Shown: positions 17,788-25,547 of the stretch, piece after piece
Position numbering within the stretch: the first letter of the stretch is position 1
Layout of the letters: each line of letters opens with the position of its first letter
Source of the DNA: Pseudoxanthomonas sp. CF125
GTDB taxonomy: Bacteria; Pseudomonadota; Gammaproteobacteria; Xanthomonadales; Xanthomonadaceae
Direction of reading: 5' to 3'
NCBI RefSeq assembly: GCF_900104085.1
Contig: NZ_FNLD01000002.1
Coordinates: forward strand, 434,001 to 498,000
DNA: 64,000 bases
Made by a program: the position numbers and the translations under genes
Notes under the pieces: model-generated
What the model was told of the DNA's origin: nothing
Seen by the model: only the letters and a program-made list of their open reading frames with translations
Database searches by the model: none

Positions 17788-18453
17788 ATGAACTTGTTGC
17801 TGGTGGAAGACGATGAAATGCTGGCCGAGGCCGTGCGCGCGGGTCTGGAACAGAATGGCTGGCATGTGGACTGGGTGGCGGATGCCGGAGCGGCCAGGGC
17901 CATTCTGGTCGACCATCCCTACGATGCGGTGTTGCTCGACCTGGGCCTGCCCGGCGGTTCGGGACTGAGCGTGCTCTCGAATCTGCGGGCCCGCTACGAC
18001 GCAACGCCGGTGCTCATCATCACCGCGCGCGACAAACTGACCGACCGCATCGGCGGGCTCGATGCCGGGGCCGACGACTACATCGTCAAGCCCTTCCAAT
18101 TGGACGAACTGTTCGCAAGATTGCGGGCCGTGATCAGGCGCAGCCAGGGCCGGGTGTCGCCGGTGCTGACCTTCAACGGGATCAAGCTGGACCCGGCGCA
18201 ACGGCGAGTGACGCACCGGGACGAATCGGTGGCGCTGAGCGTGCACGAGTACCGCACGCTGATGCTGCTGATGGAGCGGCAGGGCCGGGTCGTCACCCGC
18301 GAGCAACTCGAGGAGGGCATATACGGTTCCTCCGGTACGATCGAGAGCAACACGATCGCGGTGTATATCCACCAATTGCGGCGAAAGCTGGGCGAAGAGG
18401 CGATCGTGACCGTGCATGGATTCGGCTACCGGATGGGCGGCAACGGCGCATGA
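17788..18453 (+). CDS. OmpR-family response regulator (PmrA/QseB-like)
   Basis: A 221-residue regulator. The receiver domain has acidic residues E7-D8-D9 in M-N-L-L-L-V-E-D-D-E, phospho-acceptor Asp51 in V-L-L-D-L-G-L-P-G-G, T/A in I-I-T-A-R-D and the K in Y-I-V-K-P-F. A winged-helix DNA-binding domain (about residues 125-218) contains S-V-H-E-Y-R-T-L-M-L-L and the recognition region S-N-T-I-A-V-Y-I-H-Q-L-R-R-K-L. The ATG at 17788 is preferred over an upstream in-frame start. It overlaps the kinase gene by 4 bases. Confidence 0.93.
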   Translation: MNLLLVEDDEMLAEAVRAGLEQNGWHVDWVADAGAARAILVDHPYDAVLLDLGLPGGSGLSVLSNLRARYDATPVLIITARDKLTDRIGGLDAGADDYIVKPFQLDELFARLRAVIRRSQGRVSPVLTFNGIKLDPAQRRVTHRDESVALSVHEYRTLMLLMERQGRVVTREQLEEGIYGSSGTIESNTIAVYIHQLRRKLGEEAIVTVHGFGYRMGGNGA

Positions 18454-19805
18454 ATTCCATTCGCGGGCGCCTGACCCTCGCATTGCTGTTGTGCATCGTG
18501 CTGTCGTGGATGACCTGGCTGTGCTGGCAGGCCATGCAAATGAATCGCGAACAGACCGGTCTGTGGGACGCCTCTTTGCGCGATATCGGAACGCAAGTGC
18601 TGCGGTCCATGCCGGACAGCGTTACCCAGCTGCCCAATGCTCCGACGCAACCGCAGCCGTCCAGGTTCCAGGACGGGAAAATGAGTTTTCAGGTCTGGGT
18701 GGACGGACGCAACGTGGTGCATTCTCCGGCCGCGCCCGCTGGACCGTTGAAGCCGGATTTCCGCGACGGTTTCGGCACTCATCGGATCGGCGACGATATG
18801 TGGCGCGTCTACAGCATCACCGACCGTAAACGGGGCATCGTGGCGCAGGTCGGGCGCACCCAGGCCACGTTGAACCGCGAGCTGCACAACTTGAAACGCC
18901 TCAGCCTGGCCGTGGCCGCGCTGATCTTCTCGCTGCTGGGATTGATGATCTGGATAGTGGTGCGCTGGTCGCTGGCGCCGGTGACCGCTTTGCACGACAG
19001 TTTGCTGGCACGGCGGCCGTTGGATCTGACTCCCTTGCCGACCGAGGCCATGCCTACCGAAGTGCGCCCGCTGGTGGATTCGTTCAATAAGCTGCTTGCG
19101 CGCGTCGACGCGGCCGTGCAGAACGAGCGCCGTTTCACCGCCGACGCCGCGCACGAACTGCGGACGCCTTTGGCGGTGCTGGCCGCGCATACCGATGTCG
19201 CCCTGCGCGCCACCACCATCGAGGAAAAGGATGCCGCGTTGCGGCGTTTGAGCAGCGGCGTGCAACGCAGCGCCCGCTTGTCCGAACAACTGTTGGATCT
19301 GGCCAGGCTGGATGCCGGCGCCAGTACGGAAGGGTTCGGCCAGGTCGATCTGTCGGAGCTGGTGGTGCTGGTCGTTCGCGACTTCGAAGCGCTGGCCCGG
19401 GACCGTGGGCAGCATATTTCGCTGCAGACCGAGCCGGGCGCGATCCTGGGCGATATCGATCAACTGGGCATCCTGTTGCGCAATGTGATCGACAACGCGG
19501 TGTGCTACGCCGGCGAAGGCGGGCAGATCGCGGTGTCGTGCCGGCCCGGGCGGTCGAACGATATCCGCGGCATGCGTCTGGAGGTGGCTGACGATGGCCC
19601 CGGTGTCGCGGAAGAAGATCGTGCCCGCATTTTCGACCGCTTCTATCGAGCGCCCCGCAGCACGGGCCGCGGCAGCGGAATCGGTTTGTCGCTGGTCGCG
19701 CAGATCGCGCAATCGCATGGCGCATGCATCGAGGTGGGGCCAGGACTCAAAGGCCGCGGCTTTGCTATCTCCGTTTTCTTCGCCGGTGCAGCTGCGGAAC
19801 ACTAA
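18450..19805 (+). CDS. Two-component sensor histidine kinase (QseC/PmrB-like)
   Basis: A 451-residue inner-membrane kinase. The first membrane helix is at residues 8-26, then a periplasmic sensor of about 120 residues and a second helix at 150-171. A HAMP-like linker leads to the HisKA motif F-T-A-D-A-A-H-E-L-R-T-P with His235. The ATPase domain has N in N-V-I-D-N-A, D-D-G-P-G-V and G-S-G-I-G-L-S-L. Start overlaps the response regulator stop (ATGA), indicating translational coupling. The stop lies against the decayed integron integrase on the opposite strand. Confidence 0.93.
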   Translation: MNSIRGRLTLALLLCIVLSWMTWLCWQAMQMNREQTGLWDASLRDIGTQVLRSMPDSVTQLPNAPTQPQPSRFQDGKMSFQVWVDGRNVVHSPAAPAGPLKPDFRDGFGTHRIGDDMWRVYSITDRKRGIVAQVGRTQATLNRELHNLKRLSLAVAALIFSLLGLMIWIVVRWSLAPVTALHDSLLARRPLDLTPLPTEAMPTEVRPLVDSFNKLLARVDAAVQNERRFTADAAHELRTPLAVLAAHTDVALRATTIEEKDAALRRLSSGVQRSARLSEQLLDLARLDAGASTEGFGQVDLSELVVLVVRDFEALARDRGQHISLQTEPGAILGDIDQLGILLRNVIDNAVCYAGEGGQIAVSCRPGRSNDIRGMRLEVADDGPGVAEEDRARIFDRFYRAPRSTGRGSGIGLSLVAQIAQSHGACIEVGPGLKGRGFAISVFFAGAAAEH

Positions 19806-20182
19806 GCAACTGGATATGGCCGCCAAATCAACTGGAAACCTCTGTCAGCAGAACTGAACAGCGGCACCAGCCTGGACAGGCGAGAGCCTAGGCCTTGAGT
19901 CCAGCATGTGGTTGGAACGAGATCCAGGGCCAGCACCTCCCGGTACAAGAACAGCAAGGCGGCCAAGACCTGATTCTGGGTGCTAGGGGCAACTCGGTGC
20001 CGCTGGACCAGATCGCTCGGAAAATATTCGATGTCCTTGCCGCCTAATTCGTGTGGGTGCCGGCATCCGTTGATCTGGATATACCGGCGAACCCAATACG
20101 GATAGGCCTGTTCCGCCCACAAACTGTAGTGCTTCACCCGCAATCTGCGCCGAACTTCATCGAACAGTCTGGGCCGGTGGCA
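19802..20182 (-). pseudogene. intI: Integron integrase remnant (N-terminal domain only)
   Basis: The minus-strand reading frame from 20182 down gives R-P-R-L-F-D-E-V-R-R-R-L-R-V-K-H-Y-S-L, then E-Q-A-Y-x-Y-W-V-R-R-Y-I, R-H-P-H-E-L-G and A-P-S-T-Q-N-Q-V-L-A-A-L-L-F-L-Y-R-E-V-L. These are the SAM-like N-terminal core-binding domain of IntI tyrosine recombinases. A TAG at 20183-20185 interrupts the frame upstream with no proper start left. Similarity ends near 19918; the catalytic domain with its R-H-R-Y residues and the IntI-specific patch are missing. Orientation away from the array and position just before it are those of a genuine integron integrase. Confidence 0.85.
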
Positions 20183-20382
20183 CTACGGATCCTGGTTTGC
20201 TTATGACCGCGACATCTTCCACCGTGGGAATTAGACGGCCTTCTTGCCGTTAAACACCCGCATTGCCCCATGCCCTGCCGATCCGAGAAATCGCCGCAAC
20301 CTTTTTTGTCGTATGGGGAAAGCCTGATTGACGAGCCCCCAGGCCACACCCACAATCCGCGCTACACCCCACTTTGGGGTCT

Positions 20383-20396
20383 AATCATAGTTAGGC
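20383..20396 (+). other. attI-like insertion point at the head of the cassette array
   Basis: A G^TTAGGC core (20390-20396) lies between the integrase remnant and the first cassette, with no full attC upstream of it. This is where attI x attC recombination would place the first cassette. The stretch 20183-20389 holds no gene; it is the usual position of the attI region and the integrase and cassette promoters. Confidence 0.55.
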
Positions 20397-20406
20397 CGCA
20401 GAAACA

Positions 20407-20649
20407 ATGAGACGCGAGACTGTCCTTGCCATACTTCGTTTTCAGCTTCTCGCGGGCATAGTCTTTGCCATCTTTGGCTCTGCATTCGGATTTCTTATCT
20501 ACTTCCAATTTCATGATTCGGGCGTACCCAATGGCATAAACGAACCGCCGAGCGCTACGAGCGTTGCCTTGATTGTCGCAGGCATTTCTATCGTCGTCGG
20601 AGGCTTGGCTTCTTATGTGGCAAGAGCGTGCATCAAGAGGTTCCGCTAG
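20407..20649 (+). CDS. Cassette 1: two-TM small membrane protein
   Basis: An 80-residue protein with two strongly hydrophobic segments (about residues 10-33 and 51-72) separated by a short polar loop, and a basic C-terminus. It starts 11 bases after the attI junction core. Not recognised; the layout fits a small inner-membrane protein. Confidence 0.7.
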   Translation: MRRETVLAILRFQLLAGIVFAIFGSAFGFLIYFQFHDSGVPNGINEPPSATSVALIVAGISIVVGGLASYVARACIKRFR

Positions 20650-20655
20650 GCTGCG

Positions 20656-20715
20656 GCCTAACAATTCATTCAAGCCGAACCCGCTTCGCGGGTCGGCTTA
20701 ATTCAGGCGTTAGGC
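20656..20715 (+). repeat. attC1
   Basis: A 60-base site with GCCTAAC and GTTAGGC ends and a CCCGCTTCGCGGG terminal hairpin between the AAGCCGA and TCGGCTT arms. Confidence 0.93.
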
Positions 20716-20728
20716 CGCTAGGGACACT

Positions 20729-21052
20729 GTGAGCAATCCTTATAAAGCCTCGCCCAGCAAATTACCTGAGTCGCCCGGCAGTGGGCCGCGCGTCGTCACC
20801 TCCATGTTTAGATTCCTCGCTTTCGCACTGACAGGGCTGGCTTCATTCCTGCTCGGCTGCCTTGCGACAGTCTTTGCTCTGTTGCGTGTGTTCGCGCCAC
20901 CGGCAAACTGTCCATCACCATGCGATGCGCCCGCCTACGTTGCATTGGGTGTCGCAATGTTCGTGGCACCGGTAGTCGGTGTACTGTTCTCTGCTGGAGG
21001 CATCTATGCTTTATCCCGGCTTTGGCGTCGCAAGTCCGGCGCAGCGGCCTAA
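20729..21052 (+). CDS. Cassette 2: two-TM membrane protein
   Basis: A 107-residue protein starting at GTG. A Pro/Ser-rich cytoplasmic-like N-terminus is followed by hydrophobic segments at about 27-53 and 70-97, with a Cys pair (N-C-P-S-P-C) in the loop between. The TAA stop lies inside attC2. Not recognised. Confidence 0.65.
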   Translation: MSNPYKASPSKLPESPGSGPRVVTSMFRFLAFALTGLASFLLGCLATVFALLRVFAPPANCPSPCDAPAYVALGVAMFVAPVVGVLFSAGGIYALSRLWRRKSGAAA

Positions 21053-21106
21053 CAATTCATTCAAGCCGAAGCCGCTTCGCGGCTCGGCTTAATTCAGGCG
21101 TTAGGC
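21047..21106 (+). repeat. attC2
   Basis: A 60-base site, nearly identical to attC1 and attC8, with a GCCGCTTCGCGGC tip. The cassette 2 stop codon overlaps its first bases. Confidence 0.93.
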
Positions 21107-21107
21107 A

Positions 21108-21419
21108 ATGTATTTCAGCATCAGCGAGTACCCAGGTCTCAAAGGCATGAGCAAAGCTGATCAGCGTCAGTTGATCACGAGCGCGGCCCGCGAGTTCGAT
21201 AAGGGGGCACGTTTCAGATTCTGGGCAGCGGCGGCCATCTTGTTCGTGCTACCAACCGTCTTCGTCATATCAAGCCTGGCTCCAGCTTGGCTTGGGGCAC
21301 GGCCGTGGCTGGCAGGAGTATTGGGGGGACTTGGCTTTTACATATTCTTGCTATGGGACATAAACGGTCCCACTCTAAGAGCGGTCAAACGGCATGTAGC
21401 TCAACGACCCATTCCCTAA
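21108..21419 (+). CDS. Cassette 3: two-TM membrane protein
   Basis: A 103-residue protein whose ATG lies 2 bases after the attC2 core, so the ribosome-binding site would have to come from the attC sequence. The N-terminus is soluble and charged. Hydrophobic segments are at about 36-60 and 66-83. Its stop TAA overlaps attC3. Not recognised. Confidence 0.62.
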   Translation: MYFSISEYPGLKGMSKADQRQLITSAAREFDKGARFRFWAAAAILFVLPTVFVISSLAPAWLGARPWLAGVLGGLGFYIFLLWDINGPTLRAVKRHVAQRPIP

Positions 21420-21502
21420 CAATTCATTCAAGCCGAGCCCGCATCGTTACGGCACCGAGCGGGCAGTTGGTCGGGCGGGCCGGCTTAATTCAGGCGTTAG
21501 GC
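21414..21502 (+). repeat. attC3
   Basis: An 89-base site with CCCTAAC and GTTAGGC ends. Its central hairpin is longer than in attC1 and carries GC-rich complementary arms. Confidence 0.88.
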
Positions 21503-21507
21503 CCCTT

Positions 21508-21855
21508 ATGAAGCTCCGTAATGCGTTGTGGGCAGAAATCGTAAGGAGTCACCTTTGCTGGCTCGGGGCGTGCCTTCTCGTATTCGCAGGCCTCGCACTT
21601 CTACCCAAGGATTTCTCGCGGATTATCTGGATTCCACTGGCCTGCCTGGCTATCGCCATTCCGTACGGGCTATTAGTGGGGCGGATTGTGTGTCCGCTTT
21701 GCGAGTATCCGTTTTACAAGGTTGGCTTCTTTCGCATCAAGTTCGGTAGCGGCAAGTACCGCATCAATTATTGTCCCCACTGTGGCGTCAGCTTAGACAC
21801 TGTGGCGGGCCCTAACAATTCATTCAAGCCGAGCCCACATCAGGGCGGCGCCTAA
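21508..21855 (+). CDS. Cassette 4: membrane protein with zinc-ribbon-like cysteines
   Basis: A 115-residue protein with two hydrophobic segments (about 15-33 and 39-58) followed by C-P-L-C and, 26 residues later, C-P-H-C, a four-Cys zinc-ribbon spacing. The reading frame runs through the left half of attC4, so the last residues (N-N-S-F-K-P-S-P-H) are encoded by the recombination site. Not recognised. Confidence 0.68.
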   Translation: MKLRNALWAEIVRSHLCWLGACLLVFAGLALLPKDFSRIIWIPLACLAIAIPYGLLVGRIVCPLCEYPFYKVGFFRIKFGSGKYRINYCPHCGVSLDTVAGPNNSFKPSPHQGGA

Positions 21856-21925
21856 GTGCGCGCCTTCGGCTATATTTGCACCCAGTCGCCGCCTGCTGCG
21901 AGCCGGCTTAATTCAGGCGTTAGGT
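21810..21925 (+). repeat. attC4
   Basis: A 116-base site with CCCTAAC and GTTAGGT ends; the arms are conserved but the central loop is long and unrelated to the other sites. Confidence 0.85.
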
Positions 21926-21930
21926 TTCAC

Positions 21931-22443
21931 ATGAGACTTCTGTTGCTCTTCATTGCCTTATTCACCATGCCGTCGGCCTTTGCTGGTAAAGCCATGCCAT
22001 TAACTATCCCGAATATTGTCGAGAATGATCGTTGGTCATTGGCTGAGGGCACGCACAACGACAAACCTCTTGTAATCCGGTTCCGCGATGAGTTTCTCAA
22101 TAAGCCAGACCTAAGCTCTCACCCTCGCCTTGTTAGGGTGGTTTGGTCATATCAGGCCAACACCAGCGGTATGCCGGGTTCTGATGCAAGCGATCAAATG
22201 GGAGTCTTTGAGGACCGACTAGTTGCAGCCGTAGAGCCGAGCCAAACAGCTGTGCTTGTTGCCGTCCTCACCAATGACGGACAAAGAGAGTGGCTCTTCT
22301 ACACGCCGGATGTCTCTGAGTTCGGTCGTCGTCTTACCGAAATGCCTCAAGAGAAAGACCGCTACCCAATCGATATATCTACGGAGAGCGACCCAGAGTG
22401 GTCTACTTTCTACGACAACATTCTTCCCGGTGTCGCGGAGTGA
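21931..22443 (+). CDS. Cassette 5: secreted DUF695 protein
   Basis: A 170-residue protein with a clear signal peptide (MRLLLLFIALFTMPSAFA). The mature part shows the DUF695 layout: W-S-L-A-E-G near the start, L-V-I-R-F-R, G-M-P near the middle, F-E-D-R-L, a strand ending T-N-D-G-Q-R-E-W-L-F-Y, and a late D-P-E-W-S-T-F-Y-D. DUF695 is of unknown function. The ATG is 5 bases after attC4. Confidence 0.78.
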   Translation: MRLLLLFIALFTMPSAFAGKAMPLTIPNIVENDRWSLAEGTHNDKPLVIRFRDEFLNKPDLSSHPRLVRVVWSYQANTSGMPGSDASDQMGVFEDRLVAAVEPSQTAVLVAVLTNDGQREWLFYTPDVSEFGRRLTEMPQEKDRYPIDISTESDPEWSTFYDNILPGVAE

Positions 22444-22444
22444 A

Positions 22445-22504
22445 ACCTAACAATTCATTCAAGCCGAAGCCGCTTCGCGGGCCGGCTTAATTCAAGCGTT
22501 AGGC
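22445..22504 (+). repeat. attC5
   Basis: A 60-base site with ACCTAAC and GTTAGGC ends. It has one change in the conserved right arm (TTCAAGC instead of TTCAGGC). Confidence 0.92.
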
Positions 22505-22507
22505 GGC

Positions 22508-23038
22508 ATGGACGAGTTAATCGCTGAGCTCAAAGAGAGAAAAGCTGCGGCTTCGCTTTACGCAGATGATTCTCTGCTTGGCGGACTGGCTCCACCACTT
22601 AGTCTCAGCGAGATTGAGCTTGCTGAAGCATCTTTAGGTTTCAAGCTTCCAGACTCACTTCGGCGCATCTATTCCGAGGTCGCAAATGGCGGGTTTGGAT
22701 ACTCATACGGCCTACTTGGACTAAATGGCGGCCCTCGCAACGAGGATGGCCAAGACGCAGTTGGCCTCTACATGACCTACCGGGAGAGCGATCCAGATGA
22801 TCCGCTCTGGCAATGGCCATTTGGCCTCCTTCCCATTGGGCATCTTGGTTGCGCAATGTTCCACTGCATTGACTGTTCTGACCCAGCCGGGGCTGTTGTT
22901 TGGTTCGAGCCGAATCCACATGAGCCAGGGCAGTCCTGGAGCGATTCATTTATTCCGTTTGCTCCCTCGTTGGTCACTTACTTTCAGGCATGGCTAGACG
23001 GCAAAGATTTATTCGAGGTGTTCGCGGATGGCACCTAG
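22508..23038 (+). CDS. Cassette 6: SMI1/KNR4 (SUKH) family protein
   Basis: A 176-residue protein with the SUKH signature. The helix L-S-L-S-E-I-E-L-A-E-A-S-L-G-F-K-L-P-D-S-L-R-R-I-Y is followed by the V-A-N-G-G-F-G turn, the W-P-F-G-L-L-P-I-G strand and the C-terminal S-F-I-P-F-A-P-S-L-V-T-Y-F-Q-A-W-L. Many SUKH proteins are immunity proteins against contact-dependent or secreted toxins. No toxin gene is adjacent, so this would be an orphan immunity gene. The stop TAG overlaps attC6. Confidence 0.85.
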   Translation: MDELIAELKERKAAASLYADDSLLGGLAPPLSLSEIELAEASLGFKLPDSLRRIYSEVANGGFGYSYGLLGLNGGPRNEDGQDAVGLYMTYRESDPDDPLWQWPFGLLPIGHLGCAMFHCIDCSDPAGAVVWFEPNPHEPGQSWSDSFIPFAPSLVTYFQAWLDGKDLFEVFADGT

Positions 23039-23147
23039 CAATTCATACAAGCCGAGCCCGCATCAGGTTCGATAACTTCGGTTGATTCTGGGTATTATCG
23101 GCTTCGGGACCGGTCCATTGCGGGCCGGTTTAATTCAGGCGTTAGGC
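23033..23147 (+). repeat. attC6
   Basis: A 115-base site with ACCTAGC and GTTAGGC ends and a long central region; the left arm carries ATTCATACAAGCCGA. Confidence 0.82.
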
Positions 23148-23150
23148 CAT

Positions 23151-23456
23151 ATGTTCGAGCTTGCATGCCCCCACTGCGCTACCAAACTGACACCGAAGCA
23201 GGCACTAGAATTCGGCACCGTAGCTCTCCCAATACCAGGCTCTTGGTGGCTACGTTGTCCTGGGTGCGGAAAAGGTAGTAATTTTCGAGCCGTCGATGGA
23301 GCCGTGTCCCAATACCAAGTTGACGGAGCACCTGGTCCCGACTGGCACGATTTGGGCACGGTTGCAGTCCCAGGACTGACCACGCGAATCGATCCAAGCT
23401 TTCTCCACGTTTGGTATCTTGGGGTCCACTACGAGTTCCCTTGCGGGCCGCCCTAG
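23151..23456 (+). CDS. Cassette 7: zinc-ribbon-like protein
   Basis: A 101-residue soluble protein with C-P-H-C at residues 6-9 and C-P-G-C about 30 residues on, a four-Cys metal-binding arrangement, then an acidic and aromatic C-terminal half. Start ATG is 3 bases after attC6. Not recognised beyond the ribbon. Confidence 0.68.
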   Translation: MFELACPHCATKLTPKQALEFGTVALPIPGSWWLRCPGCGKGSNFRAVDGAVSQYQVDGAPGPDWHDLGTVAVPGLTTRIDPSFLHVWYLGVHYEFPCGPP

Positions 23457-23470
23457 AGTCGGCTAGGCAG

Positions 23471-23538
23471 CCCTAACTATTCATTCAAGGGGAACAGCCA
23501 TCGTGCCGATGTCTGTCCCCTTAACTCAGGCGTTAGGC
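23471..23538 (+). repeat. attC7
   Basis: A 68-base site with CCCTAAC and GTTAGGC ends. Its arms (AAGGGGAACAG and CTGTCCCCTT) differ from the AAGCCGA/TCGGCTT arms of the other seven sites. Confidence 0.88.
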
Positions 23539-23557
23539 GCGTTTAGGAGGTAATCGC

Positions 23558-24004
23558 ATGTCACGGAAAGTATCCGCAATCATTGCCATTGCAATCGGCG
23601 GCGGGCTGGCGCTCCTACTTACCTGGTGCTGGGCATATATCGCAGCGATGAATCCACTTCCCAGCCTGCTGGCCAAGAGCGGGCTGAGAGGTGCTGGCTT
23701 CTGGACGGTCATCGCGTCAACCGACTTTCTTATCAACGTGATCTTGTGCCTTCCGGCAGCTTGGGCGCTATGGCGGCTTGGGGCACGTCACATCCAGGCC
23801 AATACGCTGCTGGCGCTTGTGTCATTTGCCATTGCGGGCGCGGTGACGGTTGGTCTGCCAGCCTTCTCATACGGTCTCCTCATCTGGATTACTTACCTAC
23901 TACTTCTTGCCTCATTGCCAGTTGCCGTGTGGATGCTGTCAAAGTTCATAGGCAACGCGCCTGACAATTCATTCAAGCCGAAGCCGCTTCGCGGCTCGGC
24001 TTAA
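23558..24004 (+). CDS. Cassette 8: four-TM membrane protein
   Basis: A 148-residue protein with hydrophobic segments at about 6-30, 50-72, 83-105 and 108-130. The frame runs into attC8, which encodes the last residues (D-N-S-F-K-P-K-P-L-R-G-S-A). A GGAGGTAA ribosome-binding site precedes the ATG. Not recognised. Confidence 0.7.
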   Translation: MSRKVSAIIAIAIGGGLALLLTWCWAYIAAMNPLPSLLAKSGLRGAGFWTVIASTDFLINVILCLPAAWALWRLGARHIQANTLLALVSFAIAGAVTVGLPAFSYGLLIWITYLLLLASLPVAVWMLSKFIGNAPDNSFKPKPLRGSA

Positions 24005-24018
24005 TTCAGGCGTTAAAT
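23959..24018 (+). repeat. attC8 (terminal)
   Basis: A 60-base site like attC1 and attC2, but the R'' box is GCCTGAC and the R' end is GTTAAAT. The array stops here; 24019-24287 holds no gene or further attC that I can see. Confidence 0.88.
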
Positions 24019-24287
24019 GACTGCTTCTGGCCGGAGGCGGTTATTGAACTGCTAGCCAAAAGCTGAACTCAGGGTGTGGGTTCTCGCCTGTCCCGCCTAA
24101 CGCGGCTGTTCGGTTCATTTGGCGCCCGTGTGCAGTTGATTGCCGTTTATTAGTGCAGGCTGGGTGGCGAGAGCGCCATCGCTAGATGCGCATCGGGCAA
24201 TCTGCGGTGCGAAACCTTGGCTATCGCCTCAATGCAGCGTTCCAGCAACGGGCTCGACCAGTTTGCTGCGACGCAGCATAATGCCGT

Positions 24288-25547
24288 ATGGCCCAAGATT
24301 CCCTCATCCCCAATACCGGTGCGCCCAATACCAATACAGATCTGACGCCACGCCAAGTGGGGCTGATCCTGTTCGCGCTGACCCTGGGCGGCTTCGCCAT
24401 CGGCACCAGCGAATTCGCCAGCATGGGCTTGATGCCCAACATGGTGGCCTCGCTCGGTGTGACCGAACCGCAAGTGGGCCACCTGATCAGCGCCTACGCG
24501 CTGGGCGTGGTGGTCGGCGCGCCGTTGCTGGCCATCCTGGGCGCCGGCTGGACACGCAAGACGTTGCTGCTGTCGCTGATGGGTTTCTATGCGCTTGGCA
24601 ATCTGGCCAGCGCGTTGGGTCCGACCTACCACAGCTTGCTGCTGTTCCGTTTCATCGCCGGCCTGCCGCATGGCGCCTACTTCGGCGTGGCGGCGTTGAC
24701 GGCGGTGGCGATCAGCCCGCCGCACCGGCGCGGCCGTGCGGTCAGCATCGTGATGCTGGGCCTGACCCTGGCGATCCTGATCGGCAATCCGCTGGCGACG
24801 TGGGTGGGGCAACTGGTCGATTGGCGCTGGATCTATGCTGCGGTGTCGATGATCGCGGTGGCTACTGCTGTACTGCTTGCGGTATGGCTGCCGGCGCATG
24901 TCGATGGCCCGAAGGCGAAACCGCTGGACGAATTGCGTGCGTTCAACCGGCTGCCCGTGTGGCAAGCGTTGGGAATAGGCGCGATCGGTTTCGCCGGCAT
25001 GTTCGCCGTCTTCAGTTATCTGGCACCGACGATGCTGGAAGTGACGCGGGTGTCGGCGGCATGGATTCCGTTGGGGCTGGTCGGATTCGGCGTCGGCGGG
25101 GTGATCGGCAATTTCGCCGGCGGCTGGCTGTTCGACCGTTTCAAACTGCGCGGCGCGTGGGTGGTGCTGGCATGGGCCCTGGCGATGCTGCTGTTGTTCC
25201 CGCTGATGGCGAAGTGGCTGCCGACCCTGCTGCTGGCGACCGTCGCCATAGGCCTGATGGGCGCGCTGGGGCCGATCCTGCAGTCGCATCTGATGGACGT
25301 GGCCGGCGATGCGCAGACGCTGGCGGCGGCCTCGCACCATGCCGCGTTCAACACCGCCAACGCGCTGGGCCCCTGGCTGGGCGGCATGGCCATCGTCGCC
25401 GGCTATGGTTGGACATCGACAGGTTATGTCGGCGCCGCCACGGCAGTGATCGGACTGTTGATCTATGTGTGGGCCAGCAAGACAGCGCACGCAGCGCGCG
25501 CGCTTGCCGACGAGCCGCCGGCTCCGGTCGCCTGCGAGTCGTCCTGA
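24288..25547 (+). CDS. MFS transporter (DHA1 / AraJ-like exporter)
   Basis: A 419-residue inner-membrane protein with twelve hydrophobic segments. Near the start it has the DHA1-type motif G-T-S-E-F-A-S-M-G-L-M-P, and the loop motif A-Y-A-L-G-V-V-V-G-A-P. The loop-2/3 basic motif is partly degenerate (G-A-G-W-T-R-K). Similar proteins export arabinose, nucleosides or drugs by proton antiport; the substrate is unknown. It is the first gene beyond the integron array. Confidence 0.88.
   Translation: MAQDSLIPNTGAPNTNTDLTPRQVGLILFALTLGGFAIGTSEFASMGLMPNMVASLGVTEPQVGHLISAYALGVVVGAPLLAILGAGWTRKTLLLSLMGFYALGNLASALGPTYHSLLLFRFIAGLPHGAYFGVAALTAVAISPPHRRGRAVSIVMLGLTLAILIGNPLATWVGQLVDWRWIYAAVSMIAVATAVLLAVWLPAHVDGPKAKPLDELRAFNRLPVWQALGIGAIGFAGMFAVFSYLAPTMLEVTRVSAAWIPLGLVGFGVGGVIGNFAGGWLFDRFKLRGAWVVLAWALAMLLLFPLMAKWLPTLLLATVAIGLMGALGPILQSHLMDVAGDAQTLAAASHHAAFNTANALGPWLGGMAIVAGYGWTSTGYVGAATAVIGLLIYVWASKTAHAARALADEPPAPVACESS

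Larger units (their letters stand above)
20390..24018 (+). mobile_element. Chromosomal integron cassette array (eight cassettes)
   Basis: Eight ORFs on the plus strand alternate with eight attC sites. Each attC runs from R'' ([GAC]CCTA[AG]C or the variant GCCTGAC) through AATTCATTCAAGCCGA and the complementary TCGGCTTAATTCAGGC to GTTAGGC. Site coordinates: 20656-20715, 21047-21106, 21414-21502, 21810-21925, 22445-22504, 23033-23147, 23471-23538, 23959-24018. The last ends in GTTAAAT and closes the array. The cassettes read visibly lower in G+C than the flanks. With the integrase broken, cassettes could move only if an integrase acts in trans. Confidence 0.93.

Noticed and set aside
20656-24018. 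Regularly spaced similar ~60-base repeats resembling a CRISPR array
   Set aside because: Spacing is 250-600 bases with ORFs between, the repeats are long imperfect palindromes with integron core ends, and no cas genes are present; they are attC sites.
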